The notes under the pieces: generated by a model | The model's database searches: none | What the model was told of the DNA's origin: nothing | The model's input: the letters and a program-made list of their open reading frames with translations, nothing else | Source: Streptomyces sp. NBC_00425 | GTDB taxonomy: Bacteria > Actinomycetota > Actinomycetes > Streptomycetales > Streptomycetaceae | DNA: 64,000 nt | Assembly (NCBI RefSeq): GCF_036030735.1 | Contig: NZ_CP107928.1 | Span: 6,200,001-6,264,000, forward strand | Reading direction: 5' to 3' | Program-made: the position numbers and the translations under genes | In this document: in pieces, positions 1 through 7,990 of the stretch | How positions within the stretch are numbered: the stretch's first letter is position 1 | How the letters are laid out: the number at the start of each line of letters is the position of its first letter

Positions 1-48
1 TTCGCCCTGGCCTTCCGCGGTTTCGCCCGCAAGGACGTCGTCTCCTAG
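1..48 (+). CDS. 3' end of an unidentified CDS cut by the window edge
   Basis: The first 45 bases read open in frame 1 as fifteen residues ending in Lys-Asp-Val-Val-Ser, followed by a TAG stop. Codon third positions are nearly all G or C, as in real genes here. Nothing about function can be inferred from so short a tail. Confidence 0.5.
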   Translation, partial: FALAFRGFARKDVVS

Positions 49-188
49 GTCACCGCAGGGTCACCGGCCGGTCTCGGCGGCCCCCCGTCGTGCCCGGTTC
101 GAGACGTATCCGCAACTCCCCGTGTCGCACGTTCCGGCCCCCTGTCCCGTCACAGTCACAGACGTCGACGGACACAGGGGGCACAGAC

Positions 189-1691
189 ATGAACAACCAT
201 CGGGCACCGGCGCTGTTCGCCTTCATGGCGGCAGCCGCACTGCTGCTGACCGGCTGCGGCGGGGGCCAGGACTCCACCGGCGGCAAGGCCGCTGACGGAG
301 CGGCCCGCAACAGCGACGCCTTCCCCGCGCCGAGCGCACCGCGCGCCGGCGAGGAGCGCGACGAGGGTGACGAGGGGCGCTCCGACCGCCTCTCCACCTT
401 CGCCCTCGACGTGGACACCGCCTCCTACGGCTACGCCCGCCGCACCCTCGCCGAGGGCCGCCGCCCGGAGCCCGCCACCGTCCGCCCCGAGGAGTTCGTC
501 AACAGCTTCCGCCAGGACTACGAACGCCCGGACGGCAACGGCTTCTCGGTCACCGTCGACGGCGCCCGCACCGGCGACGACGACTGGTCCCTGGTCCGCG
601 TGGGCCTCGCCACCCGCACGGCCGCGCAACAGGGCGAGCGTCCGCCCGCCGCCCTCACCTTCGTCATCGACGTCTCAGGCTCGATGGGCGAACCCGGCCG
701 TCTGGACCTCGCCAAGTCCTCCCTCGGCACGATGACCGACCGCCTGCGCGACGACGACTCCGTCGCCCTCGTCACCTTCAGCGGCGAGGCCGAGACCGTC
801 CTGCCGATGACCCGCCTCGGCGGCCACCGCGGCCGTGTCCACGACGCCGTCGACGGCCTGGAACCCACCGACTCCACCAACCTCGGCGCCGGCGTCGAGA
901 CCGGTTACGCCACCGCCGTGGAGGGACTGCGCAAGGGCGCCACCAACCGGGTCGTCCTGATCTCGGACGCCCTCGCCAACACCGGCGACACCGACGCCGA
1001 CGCGATCCTCGAGCGCATCGACACCGCCCGCCGCGAACACGGCGTCACCCTCTTCGGCGTCGGCGTCGGCAGCGACTACGGCGACGCCCTGATGGAACGC
1101 CTCGCCGACAAGGGCGACGGCCACACCGTCTACGTCTCGGACGAGACCGACGCCCGCAAGGTCTTCTGCGACGACCTCCCGCGCAACGTCGACCTGACCG
1201 CCCGCGACGCCAAGGCGCAGGTCGCCTTCGACCCCGACACCGTCGCCGGGTTCCGCCTCGTCGGCTACGACGACCGCCGGGTCGCCGACGACGACTTCCG
1301 CGACGACCGCGTCGACGGCGGAGAGGTCGGCCCCGGCCACACCGTCACCGCCCTCTACGCCGTGCGCGTCAAGCCCGGCGCCTCCGGACGCCTCGCCACG
1401 GCCACCGTCCGCTGGCTCGACCCCGAGACCCGCACCCCGCACGAGACCTCCGGCCGGCTGGAGACCGGCGCCCTGCACGACGACCTCGCCCGCGCCTCCG
1501 ACCGCTTCCGGGTCACGGCGACGGCCGCCTACTTCGCCGACGCCCTGCGCCGCCCGGAGACCCCGCTCCCGGACGCCCCCGACCTGACCGAACTGCAGGA
1601 AACAGCCCGCACGTTGGCGAAGAAGACCGAGGACGCGGACGTCACCGCCCTGGCCGACGCGATCGCCGACGCGAACCGCCTGGACCTGTAG
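189..1691 (+). CDS. YfbK-like von Willebrand factor A lipoprotein
   Basis: This is a predicted exported lipoprotein of 500 residues. The N-terminus has a hydrophobic stretch ending in the lipobox Leu-Thr-Gly-Cys near residue 22, so it should be lipid-anchored outside the membrane. A family-typical N-terminal segment (LDVDTASYGYARR) precedes a VWA domain with the metal-binding MIDAS motif DVSGSMG at about residues 158-164. A C-terminal region like DUF3520 follows. I chose the ATG at 189 because it immediately begins the signal peptide; an in-frame upstream start at 90 would bury it. VWA proteins of this type are thought to mediate metal-dependent protein contacts, but no partner is evident. 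The gene ends at a hairpin shared with the converging rodlin gene. Confidence 0.88.
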   Translation: MNNHRAPALFAFMAAAALLLTGCGGGQDSTGGKAADGAARNSDAFPAPSAPRAGEERDEGDEGRSDRLSTFALDVDTASYGYARRTLAEGRRPEPATVRPEEFVNSFRQDYERPDGNGFSVTVDGARTGDDDWSLVRVGLATRTAAQQGERPPAALTFVIDVSGSMGEPGRLDLAKSSLGTMTDRLRDDDSVALVTFSGEAETVLPMTRLGGHRGRVHDAVDGLEPTDSTNLGAGVETGYATAVEGLRKGATNRVVLISDALANTGDTDADAILERIDTARREHGVTLFGVGVGSDYGDALMERLADKGDGHTVYVSDETDARKVFCDDLPRNVDLTARDAKAQVAFDPDTVAGFRLVGYDDRRVADDDFRDDRVDGGEVGPGHTVTALYAVRVKPGASGRLATATVRWLDPETRTPHETSGRLETGALHDDLARASDRFRVTATAAYFADALRRPETPLPDAPDLTELQETARTLAKKTEDADVTALADAIADANRLDL

Positions 1692-1754
1692 GAGGTCCCG
1701 TCCGGACGCCCGGACGTCCGTCTGTGCCCCGCGCACCGCGGGCGGCACACGAAA

Positions 1755-1786
1755 CGGCGGGTCACCGGAGAACCGGTGACCCGCCG
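1755..1786. terminator. bidirectional intrinsic terminator between VWA gene and rodlin
   Basis: There is a perfect 14-bp inverted repeat (1755-1768 and 1773-1786) with a 4-base AGAA loop. It lies between two convergent genes and can serve both. No clear U-run follows, which is common for Streptomyces terminators. Confidence 0.75.
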
Positions 1787-1808
1787 TCGCGGTACGTCAG
1801 GCTGCGGC

Positions 1809-2216
1809 TCAGCCGTTGGCCGCGCCGTTGCCGGCGAGCACGGAGATGTCGTCCAGGATGTGCGACAGCGGCTCGTCGCCCTTGGCCTGGGTGCTGTTCT
1901 CCACGCACTGCTGGTTCTGCGGGGAGGACAGGACGTTGATGTCCTGGACGTTGATCGGGACGGCGCCGACGAGGCCCTGCAGCCCGAGCTTGGCGGGCAG
2001 GCCGATGCAGGGCTTGTTCAGCGAGCCCTGCACCAGCGAGAGCTGCGGGCTCATGTCGCCGAAGGTGGCCGAGTTGCCGAACTCCGACGAGGCGCCGTTG
2101 CCGCTGGCGGAAGTGGTGCCGCTGTCGTCACCGATGGCCAGGGCCTGCGGGGCGCTCACGGCCGCGAGACCGGCGACCGAGGCGGCGAGGGCCGCGGATG
2201 CCCACAGCTTCTTCAT
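1809..2216 (-). CDS. rodlin (third paralogue)
   Basis: Rodlins are secreted proteins that organise chaplin fibrils into the paired-rodlet layer on Streptomyces aerial hyphae and spores. This 135-residue protein has a signal peptide ([13 protein letters not shown] start, cleavage after about ALA at residue 27). The mature part carries the family motifs [12 protein letters not shown], a CIGLP segment, [11 protein letters not shown] and a C-terminal [16 protein letters not shown]. It closely resembles the other two rodlins in the window. S. coelicolor is known for a divergent rdlA/rdlB pair only, so this copy is additional. A BldN-like promoter lies just upstream and a strong terminator just downstream, so it is probably monocistronic. 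Confidence 0.95.
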   Translation of the reverse strand: MKKLWASAALAASVAGLAAVSAPQALAIGDDSGTTSASGNGASSEFGNSATFGDMSPQLSLVQGSLNKPCIGLPAKLGLQGLVGAVPINVQDINVLSSPQNQQCVENSTQAKGDEPLSHILDDISVLAGNGAANG

Positions 2217-2267
2217 GTTCGTTCCCTTTCGAAAGGCGCGGACACCGGGGGAGGAGCCGCGTGATCA

Positions 2268-2296
2268 ACAACGCCCCGCCCCCGGCCGGGGTTGCG
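2268..2296 (-). promoter_or_regulatory. candidate sigma-BldN-type promoter of the third rodlin
   Basis: On the minus strand a -35-like CGCAAC (2291-2296) and a -10-like CGTTGT (2268-2273) are separated by 17 bases, about 50 bases upstream of the rodlin start. The same pair of hexamers recurs before the other rodlins and chpG. BldN control of rodlins and chaplins is established in S. venezuelae; assigning this exact site is inference. Confidence 0.5.
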
Positions 2297-2346
2297 TGGT
2301 GTGCCCCGATCGGCCCAGCGCACCCGCCGCCCCTGCCGTGCGCCCC

Positions 2347-3384
2347 TCACCTGCACGCGTACGCGCTCCCGCGCACCGCCACCGTGCTGCCGAGAACGGT
2401 CGGCGGATCCTTCGGCCGGGGGTTCCTGCCCTCGGCGACCAGCGGCTGGTCCCTGTGCACCTTCGTGAAGAGTGCGTCCGCCTTACGGTCGTCCCAGGCC
2501 AGCGCCGAACCGATGCCCAGCGAGGCCGGCGCCGACCCGCCGATCGGCACGGTCGTGAACTCCGTCGCCGCGTCCGGCAGCCTGCGCAGCGCGGCCGCCT
2601 CCTGGGCGAGCTCGTTCAGCGAGAATCCCTGCTGACCGCCGCCGAGGAGGGTGCCCATCAGGTGCAGGGTGCGCCGCGGGTCGTCCAGCAGTCTGCGCGC
2701 CTGCACCTCGAGCAACGACTGGAAGAGGAAGCGCTGCTGACGCTGGATGCGGCCGAGATCGGCGCTGGTGTCGACGTGCCGCGAGCGCACGTACTGCAGT
2801 GACTGCCCGCCGCCGAGCCGGTGCTTGCCCGGCTTGAGGTCCATGCCGGTCGCGAAGTCCTTCAGCCGTCGCGGCGTGCACACCTCGACACCGCCGACCT
2901 CGTCCACGGAGTCCATGAAGCGCCGGAAGTCCACCTGGACGAACCGGTCGACGCTCAGCCCGGTCATGGACTCGACCGTCTTGACGGTGAGCTCCGCGCC
3001 GCCCTCCTGGTACGCCGCGTTGAGCTTCGCCGGATGCGCCTTGCGCTGCTTGCCGTCCGGGCCGCGGTACTGCGGGATGTGCGCCCAGGAGTCACGCGGC
3101 AGACCGATCACGCTGACGCGGTCCCGCCGCGCCGAGAGATGAACGAGCATCAGGACGTCCGTGCAGCCGCAGGCCTGGCCACCGGCGTGGAACTCGTGCT
3201 TCTCGTCGGCGGAGATGGTGTCCCGTTCGTCGGTGCCCATCAGCAGAACGTTCATCGCGCGCGGGGCGTGCTCCCGGGAGGGGAGCGCGGAACTGCCGAG
3301 CAGCGCGCCGGTGGCGGCCAGGACGATTGAGGGAATCGCCAGCCGACGTGGCAGAGAGTTTCTCTTCGTCGTCACGCGCCGCAC
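2347..3384 (-). CDS. LCP (LytR-CpsA-Psr) family cell-wall glycopolymer ligase
   Basis: LCP proteins transfer lipid-linked glycopolymers such as teichoic acids or capsule onto peptidoglycan at the outer membrane face. The 345-residue protein has one N-terminal membrane segment (about residues 14-33). An LCP catalytic domain follows, with the typical NVLLMGTDERD, LPRDSW, KLNAAYQEGG, VDFRRFMDSVDEVGGVEV and DLGRIQRQQRF motifs; the conserved Arg and Asp residues that bind the polyprenyl pyrophosphate are present. The start is GTG at 3384; GTG at 3375 is possible and neither has a clear ribosome binding site. It lies between two same-strand rodlins, so a role in surface polymer attachment on aerial hyphae is plausible but inferred. 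Confidence 0.9.
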   Translation of the reverse strand: MRRVTTKRNSLPRRLAIPSIVLAATGALLGSSALPSREHAPRAMNVLLMGTDERDTISADEKHEFHAGGQACGCTDVLMLVHLSARRDRVSVIGLPRDSWAHIPQYRGPDGKQRKAHPAKLNAAYQEGGAELTVKTVESMTGLSVDRFVQVDFRRFMDSVDEVGGVEVCTPRRLKDFATGMDLKPGKHRLGGGQSLQYVRSRHVDTSADLGRIQRQQRFLFQSLLEVQARRLLDDPRRTLHLMGTLLGGGQQGFSLNELAQEAAALRRLPDAATEFTTVPIGGSAPASLGIGSALAWDDRKADALFTKVHRDQPLVAEGRNPRPKDPPTVLGSTVAVRGSAYACR

Positions 3385-3392
3385 GCTAGAAC

Positions 3393-3422
3393 AGCGGGCC
3401 GCCGATGATCCGGCGGCCCGCT
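3393..3422 (-). terminator. intrinsic terminator downstream of rdlB
   Basis: A perfect 12-bp inverted repeat (3393-3404 and 3411-3422) with a 6-base loop lies 60 bases past the rdlB stop on the minus strand. It sits immediately before the LCP gene start, so LCP expression probably needs its own promoter or read-through. Confidence 0.7.
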
Positions 3423-3481
3423 GCGGGGGGCGGAGAAACCACTCCGGGGCTCAGGAAATGAACCCGTTCACCACGTCGGGC

Positions 3482-3892
3482 TCAGTGGTTGGCCGCGCCG
3501 TTGCCGGCGAGCACGGAGATGTCGTCCAGGATGTGCGACAGCGGCTCGTCGCCCTTGGCCTGGGTGCTGTTCTCCACACACTGCTGGTTCTGCGGGGAGG
3601 ACAGGACGTTGACGTCCTGAACGTTGATCGGGACGGCGCCGAGGAGGCCCTGCGCCCCGATCTTGGCGGGCAGGCCGATGCACGGCTTGTTGAACGAGCC
3701 CTGGATGAGCGCCATCTGGGGGCTCATGTTGCCGAAGGTGGCCGAGTTGCCGAACGACTGGCTCGCACCGTTGCCGCTGGCGGAGGTGGTGCCGCTGTCG
3801 TTGCCGATGGCGAGCGCCGGGGCTGCCGCGGCGGCGGAGACGCCGGCGACGGAGGCGGCGACCGCAGCGGCGGCCAGTACCTTCTTGATCAC
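3482..3892 (-). CDS. rdlB: rodlin RdlB-type
   Basis: This is a secreted rodlet-layer protein of 136 residues. The start is GTG at 3892, seven bases after an AAGGGA ribosome binding site; a longer in-frame start at 3973 lacks signal-peptide character. The signal peptide ([13 protein letters not shown]) is cleaved around residue 27. The mature domain matches the other rodlins, with [32 protein letters not shown] and [12 protein letters not shown]. It is transcribed divergently from the next rodlin across a 228-base region, the arrangement known for rdlA and rdlB of S. coelicolor. Which copy is truly rdlB is inferred from that order. Confidence 0.93.
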   Translation of the reverse strand: MIKKVLAAAAVAASVAGVSAAAAAPALAIGNDSGTTSASGNGASQSFGNSATFGNMSPQMALIQGSFNKPCIGLPAKIGAQGLLGAVPINVQDVNVLSSPQNQQCVENSTQAKGDEPLSHILDDISVLAGNGAANH

Positions 3893-3936
3893 TTGTAAGT
3901 CCCTTCGTGAGAACCCCGTCCACCGGAGCCCTCTGA

Positions 3937-3964
3937 ACAACGCTTTCTGGGCTGCTTCGTTGCC
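3937..3964 (-). promoter_or_regulatory. candidate sigma-BldN-type promoter of rdlB
   Basis: Read on the minus strand, GGCAAC (3959-3964) and CGTTGT (3937-3942) are spaced by exactly 16 bases and lie about 40 bases upstream of the GTG start. The match to the other coat-gene promoters in this window is by eye. Confidence 0.55.
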
Positions 3965-4035
3965 GCTCTTCACTCCGATGGCCTATTGGCGGGAAATCCG
4001 GTCGTCGGGTCGGAAAAACCGATCGGGTGAAGGGC

Positions 4036-4063
4036 CGCAACCAAACCCGGTGCATCCGGTTGA
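4036..4063 (+). promoter_or_regulatory. candidate sigma-BldN-type promoter of rdlA
   Basis: CGCAAC (4036-4041) and GGTTGA (4058-4063) are spaced by 16 bases, giving a leader of about 50 bases before the ATG at 4121. With the rdlB site it forms a divergent promoter pair about 70 bases apart. Confidence 0.55.
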
Positions 4064-4120
4064 TCGGTGGCAGGCACATGGTCCTGGCACGGAGTCAGGG
4101 CAGGGAAAGGAACAATCGAA

Positions 4121-4531
4121 ATGCTGAAGAAGGCAATGGCCGCGGCTGCGGTCGCCGCTTCCGTCATCGGAGCGTCGGCGGCTGTCGCCCCCCAGGCGTT
4201 CGCCATCGGGGACGACGCGGGCACGACCTCCGCCAGCGGCAACGGCGCGCGCGAGGCGTTCGGCAACTCGGTGACCAAGGGCGACATGAGCCCGCAGGCC
4301 ACTCTGGTCCAGAGCTCGCTGAACAAGCTGTGCGTCGGCCTGCCGCTCAAGGTGGGCGTGCAGAGTGTCCTGGGCGCCGTCCCGATCGACGTTCAGGACG
4401 TCAACGTCCTGTCCTCGCCGCAGGACCAGCAGTGCGCCGAGAACAGCACCCAGGCCAAGGGCGACGAGCCGCTGTCGCACATCCTGGACGACATCTCCGC
4501 CCTGTCGGGCAACGGCGTGGCCAACCACTGA
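4121..4531 (+). CDS. rdlA: rodlin RdlA-type
   Basis: This secreted rodlet-layer protein has 136 residues. The ATG at 4121 follows a GGGAAAGGAAC ribosome binding site and opens a typical signal peptide ([14 protein letters not shown], cleavage near residue 27). The mature part has the rodlin signatures [31 protein letters not shown] and [12 protein letters not shown]. It departs most from the other two copies in the segment after SGNGA ([12 protein letters not shown]). It is divergent from rdlB, followed by a strong terminator and then by a chaplin gene, the order seen in S. coelicolor (rdlB, rdlA, chpD, chpA). Confidence 0.93.
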   Translation: MLKKAMAAAAVAASVIGASAAVAPQAFAIGDDAGTTSASGNGAREAFGNSVTKGDMSPQATLVQSSLNKLCVGLPLKVGVQSVLGAVPIDVQDVNVLSSPQDQQCAENSTQAKGDEPLSHILDDISALSGNGVANH

Positions 4532-4548
4532 CGCCCACGGCGCCGCTC

Positions 4549-4586
4549 GCCGGACGGTCCGCGCCTCTTTCGGCGGACCGTCCGGC
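4549..4586 (+). terminator. intrinsic terminator of rdlA
   Basis: A perfect 14-bp inverted repeat (4549-4562 and 4573-4586) with a 10-base loop lies 18 bases after the rdlA stop codon. Confidence 0.75.
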
Positions 4587-4844
4587 TTCGGTATTCACGC
4601 GGCGAATCTTCCTGATGTTCTGTCAATTTTTGTTCCACTGCTCAGGCGAATCGTTTCTCCCGATTGATCCTGGCGGGTCAATTGTATGAAGGCGTTCGAG
4701 TGAATTCCCGGACGACGCGCGTTCGTCAGTTTCTTCGGATGTCTATCTCTCGTTTGCAGCCTGCGAGTCATGGTGCGAGCCGTTCCAGTTGCGCTCGCTC
4801 GGTTTCGACCGTCATCTAGGCATGACCGCAGAGAAGGGAATCCC
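4587..4844 (+). promoter_or_regulatory. AT-richer leader region of chpD, no gene
   Basis: This gap holds no credible gene and is visibly richer in A and T than its surroundings. It must contain the chpD promoter, but I could not find the BldN-like hexamer pair seen at the rodlins. A GAGAAGGGAATCCC ribosome binding site stands just before the chpD ATG. Confidence 0.5.
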
Positions 4845-5072
4845 ATGAAGAAGAGCGCTGCTGTTGTTGCGGGTCTGATCCTGGCCCTGGGCGGGGCCGC
4901 CCCCGCCTTCGCCGACGCCGGTGCCAACGGCGCGGCCATCGGCTCCCCGGGCGTCCTGTCCGGCAATGTCGTCCAGATTCCGATCCACATTCCGATCAAC
5001 GTGTGCGGAAACTCCATCAACGTCATCGCCGCGCTGAACCCGACCGGCGGCAACGTCTGCATCAACGACTGA
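4845..5072 (+). CDS. chpD: short chaplin (ChpD position)
   Basis: Short chaplins are secreted amphipathic amyloid-forming proteins that coat aerial hyphae and lower surface tension. The 75-residue precursor has a signal peptide (about residues 1-23, ending AFA) and one chaplin domain. That domain has the motifs DAGANGAAIGSPG, LSGNVVQ and the paired cysteines at residues 54 and 72 (VCGNS and GGNVCIND), which form a disulfide in the family. The ATG has a good ribosome binding site. Its position between rdlA and the long chaplin matches chpD of S. coelicolor. Confidence 0.93.
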   Translation: MKKSAAVVAGLILALGGAAPAFADAGANGAAIGSPGVLSGNVVQIPIHIPINVCGNSINVIAALNPTGGNVCIND

Positions 5073-5106
5073 CGACACGTCATTCCCGGCCGTCGGGCCG
5101 GACCCG

Positions 5107-5146
5107 GGCCGGCCTTGGACGACTTCCGTGTGGTCCGAGGCCGGCC
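5107..5146 (+). terminator. hairpin between the two chaplin genes
   Basis: The arms 5107-5120 and 5133-5146 pair over 9 plus 4 base pairs with one mismatch, followed by TTTCCC. It can act as a terminator for chpD or as an attenuator before the long chaplin 33 bases later. Confidence 0.55.
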
Positions 5147-5179
5147 TTTCCCACTTCTTCGAGCAGGAAGACCACGAGA

Positions 5180-6481
5180 TTGCGACAGACCCTGAGCAGG
5201 GGAGTGGTCGCGGCCGCCGCCGCGACGAGCATTCTGTCCCTGTGCGGGGGCGGCTACGCCCTCGCCGACGCGAACGCCGAGGGAGCGGCCAACGGTTCAC
5301 CAGGAGCCCTCTCGGGCAACCACGTCGAGGCCCCGCTGCACGTCCCGCTGACCGTCTGCGGCAACTCGGCCGACGTCGTCGCCGCGCTCAACCCCGCGTT
5401 CGGCAACGCCTGCGCCGAGCAGGCCGTCGCCCGCGACAAGCGTGCACACGGGACACCGAAGGGCCACGACGACCCGCACGGCGGGGATTCCGGCTACGGC
5501 CGGTCCGACGACGAGGAACCCGGCTACGGGGACTCCGGCTACGGCGACTCCGACGACGAGGAGCCCGGCTACGGCGACTCGGGCTACGGAGACTCGGGCT
5601 ACGGCGACTCCGACGACGAGGAGTCCGGCTACGGCGACTCCGGCTACGGCGACTCGGGCTACGGCGACTCGGGCTACGGCGACTCCGGTCAGGCCGGCCA
5701 TGGGCACGGAGACGACTGCGGCTACGGCGACACCTGCGGCGGCGGAGGCCACACGCCTCCGGGCGGCGGTCACGGCCACGGCACGCCGCCCGGCGGGGGC
5801 CACTCGACGCCTCCCGGCGGCGGTCACTCCACCCCGCCCGGCGGAGGTCACAGCTCTCCTCCCGGCGGGGGCCACTCCACGCCGCCCGGCGGAGGTCACT
5901 CGACGCCTCCCGGCGGCGGTCACTCCACGCCGCCCGGTGGAGGCCATAGCTCTCCTCCCGGCGGGGGCCACTCCACGCCGCCCGGCGGAGGTCACTCGAC
6001 GCCTCCCGGCGGCGGTCACTCCACGCCGCCCGGTGGAGGTCACAGCTCTCCTCCCGGCGGGGGCCACTCCACGCCGCCCGGCGGAGGTCACTCGACGCCT
6101 CCCGGCGGCGGTCACTCCACGCCGCCCGGTGGAGGTCACAGCTCTCCTCCCGGCGGGGGCCACTCCACGCCTCCGGGCGGCGGTCACTCGACGCCGCCCG
6201 GCGGAGGTCACAGCACCCCGCCTCCGCACGGCGGCCACTCGACACCGCCTCCGCACGGGGGTCACAGCACGCCTCCGCCCGGAGGCGGGCACAGCACGCC
6301 GCCCGGTGGCGAGCACACCGCGCCCCCGCACAACGGCGGTGGCGGCGGGCACACCCCGCCCGAGCTGCCGCACACCGGCAGTGACAACGCGGCGTTGCTG
6401 GCCGCCTCCGGCGTCAGCGCGGCGCTGATCGCGGGCGGCGCCGTTCTGTACCGGCGAGGCAGGGCCGCCTCCCGGCGCTGA
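5180..6481 (+). CDS. long sortase-anchored chaplin with one chaplin domain and a His/Gly/Pro repeat stalk
   Basis: This 433-residue protein is a cell-wall-anchored chaplin. The best start is TTG at 5180, nine bases after AGGAAG. A signal peptide (1-29) is followed by a single chaplin domain with cysteines at 60 and 78. Next come an acidic GYGDS/DDEE repeat (about 90-180), a long GGGHSTPP repeat (about 200-345) and PPHGGHST units. A sorting signal completes it: LPHTG at 396, a hydrophobic span and an Arg-rich tail. ChpA to ChpC of S. coelicolor carry two chaplin domains, so one domain plus a roughly 300-residue low-complexity stalk is unusual. It occupies the chpA position, but I leave the symbol open. 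The His-rich stalk could bind metal; that is inference. Confidence 0.9.
   Translation: MRQTLSRGVVAAAAATSILSLCGGGYALADANAEGAANGSPGALSGNHVEAPLHVPLTVCGNSADVVAALNPAFGNACAEQAVARDKRAHGTPKGHDDPHGGDSGYGRSDDEEPGYGDSGYGDSDDEEPGYGDSGYGDSGYGDSDDEESGYGDSGYGDSGYGDSGYGDSGQAGHGHGDDCGYGDTCGGGGHTPPGGGHGHGTPPGGGHSTPPGGGHSTPPGGGHSSPPGGGHSTPPGGGHSTPPGGGHSTPPGGGHSSPPGGGHSTPPGGGHSTPPGGGHSTPPGGGHSSPPGGGHSTPPGGGHSTPPGGGHSTPPGGGHSSPPGGGHSTPPGGGHSTPPGGGHSTPPPHGGHSTPPPHGGHSTPPPGGGHSTPPGGEHTAPPHNGGGGGHTPPELPHTGSDNAALLAASGVSAALIAGGAVLYRRGRAASRR
5788..6220 (+). repeat. 24-bp tandem repeats with a 96-bp higher-order period
   Basis: Units of 24 bp encode GGGHSTPP. Every fourth unit reads GGGHSSPP, so a 96-bp super-unit is repeated about three to four times with near-identical DNA. 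This indicates recent expansion by whole super-units rather than by single units. Confidence 0.85.
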
Positions 6482-6540
6482 ACGCACCCGGCGCCGGCCG
6501 CCCGCACGGCGGGTGCCACGCCTCGGGCCTGTCGCCGGAT

Positions 6541-6791
6541 CGTGTCGCACTGCGTGCGGGTCGATCCGGGCGGCGGGCCCTCGGTGTGCTCAGCGCCGTA
6601 CGGTCTCCGTGGCCCCGCGCCGTCCGGGCGCCGGGGTGGCCCGGCCCGGCAGCCCCGTGTGGGGCCCGGTGTCATGCCTTGGGCCTGTCGCCCGGTCGTG
6701 TCGCACTGCGTGCGGGTCGATCCGGGCGGCGGGCCCTCGGTGTGCTCAGCGCCGTACGGTCTCCGTGGCCCCGCGCCGTCCGGGCGCCGGG
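6541..6791. repeat. 156-bp direct duplication with 95-bp identical cores
   Basis: Bases 6541-6635 and 6697-6791 are identical as read, and similarity continues on both sides to about 150 bp per copy. The right copy contains the last codons and stop of the minus-strand flavoprotein gene, so the left copy is a duplicate of that gene's 3' end lying in the intergenic space. Confidence 0.85.
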
Positions 6792-7990
6792 ATCGCCCCG
6801 CCCGGCAGCCCGGTGTGCAGCCGGCGCCGGACGCCCCGGACCAGGGTCCCCGCCGTGTAGGTCGCGCCGTGCACGAAGCGCATCGCCGGCCCGAACCCGG
6901 CGGCCGTCACCAGGCCGGCCATGAACAGTCCGGGGCAGGACGACTCGAAGTCCCGGCCCACCTCGGGGGAGCCGTCGGCCACCGTGGCCAGTGCGTCGCG
7001 CAGCGGGCCGGAGAGGAGCCCGAGCCGCTCGCGGGTCGCCCGGAAACCGGTGGCCGCGATCACGTGCTCGGTCTCGAAGGGGTCCGCCCCCGTCACCTCC
7101 AGCCGCACCCCGCCGTCCGCCGCGCGTGCCGCCGTCACCTCGTGGTCGAGGCACACCTCCACGGCGCCCTCCACCCGGTCGCGCACCCACCAGGCGCCGG
7201 CCGGTCCCAGCGCCGTCGCCGCGATCCGCGCCCGGGTCGGCTCCGGGAGCCGCCGGTAGAGGCCCGGGCGTTCGGCGTAGAACCAGTTGCGCCAGCCGCA
7301 GCCGAGGCCGCTGTGCGGGGAGCGGGCCGACCGCCACCACGGGCGCTCCCAGGGCGGCGGCACGTCGTTCCACTGCAGCCGGTCGGCACGGGCCAGCACG
7401 CGCACCCGGGTGCCCTGTTCGGCGAGCAGGGCGGCCGTCTCGAGGGCGGCCTGCCCGCCGCCGATCACGGTGACGTCCCGGCCACGGAAGCGGTCGAGGT
7501 CGCCGTGGTGGCTGCTGTGCGAGACGAGTGAGGAGGGCAGGCCGCGCAGGGCCGCGGGGATCTCCACGAACGGCATCACGCCGACCGCGAGGGCGACCGT
7601 GCGGGCCTGCACGGTCTCGCCGTCCTCGGTGACCGCCTCGAAGCCGCCGGGCAGGGACGCGATGCGGACCACCGTGCGCTCGTCCACCTCGGGGACGGCG
7701 TTGCGGGCGAACCACAGGCCGTACTCGGCGAACGTCTCCACGGGGATCGGCTGTCCGTGCCCGGCCGTCACGCCCTGGGTCGCGCAGTACGCGTCGAGCC
7801 GCCAGCGGGCGGCCGGATCGGACAGGTTGGACGCCCACGGCTCGGACTTGAGGAACATCCCGCCCGGCATGTTGTCGCGCCAGGAGGCCATCGGCCGGCC
7901 GAAGACGCGCAGGCTCAGCCCGGCGTCCGCGGCGTGCGACGCGATGGACAGGCCGTACGGGCCGGCTCCCACCACCAGCAGGTCGTACAT
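6746..7990 (-). CDS. FAD-dependent oxidoreductase (class B monooxygenase-like)
   Basis: This 414-residue cytoplasmic flavoprotein begins with a Rossmann FAD motif (VVGAGPYGLS, residues 5-14). A second nucleotide-binding motif, VIGGGQAALETA, lies near residue 170, and an ATGFRA motif near 330 is typical of flavin monooxygenases and lysine/ornithine N-hydroxylase relatives. The substrate is not evident. Its ATG overlaps the stop of the upstream ATP-grasp gene (ATGA), so the two are translationally coupled and probably act in one pathway, such as oxidation of an ATP-grasp-made amide or ester. Its 3' end lies inside a 156-bp direct duplication. Confidence 0.85.
   Translation of the reverse strand: MYDLLVVGAGPYGLSIASHAADAGLSLRVFGRPMASWRDNMPGGMFLKSEPWASNLSDPAARWRLDAYCATQGVTAGHGQPIPVETFAEYGLWFARNAVPEVDERTVVRIASLPGGFEAVTEDGETVQARTVALAVGVMPFVEIPAALRGLPSSLVSHSSHHGDLDRFRGRDVTVIGGGQAALETAALLAEQGTRVRVLARADRLQWNDVPPPWERPWWRSARSPHSGLGCGWRNWFYAERPGLYRRLPEPTRARIAATALGPAGAWWVRDRVEGAVEVCLDHEVTAARAADGGVRLEVTGADPFETEHVIAATGFRATRERLGLLSGPLRDALATVADGSPEVGRDFESSCPGLFMAGLVTAAGFGPAMRFVHGATYTAGTLVRGVRRRLHTGLPGGAIPAPGRRGATETVRR

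Noticed and set aside
675..1748. Long open frame antisense to the VWA lipoprotein gene
   Set aside because: High GC leaves many frames open by chance. The composition is Gly/Val/Ala/Arg-rich without motifs, and the opposite strand carries a clear family protein.
5788..6220. Regular repeats that might be taken for a CRISPR array
   Set aside because: The repeats are in-frame 24-bp coding units without unique spacers, and no cas genes are present.
5297..6550. Long antisense Arg/Gly/Val-rich ORF opposite the long chaplin
   Set aside because: It is a mirror of the 24-bp repeats and has no domain.
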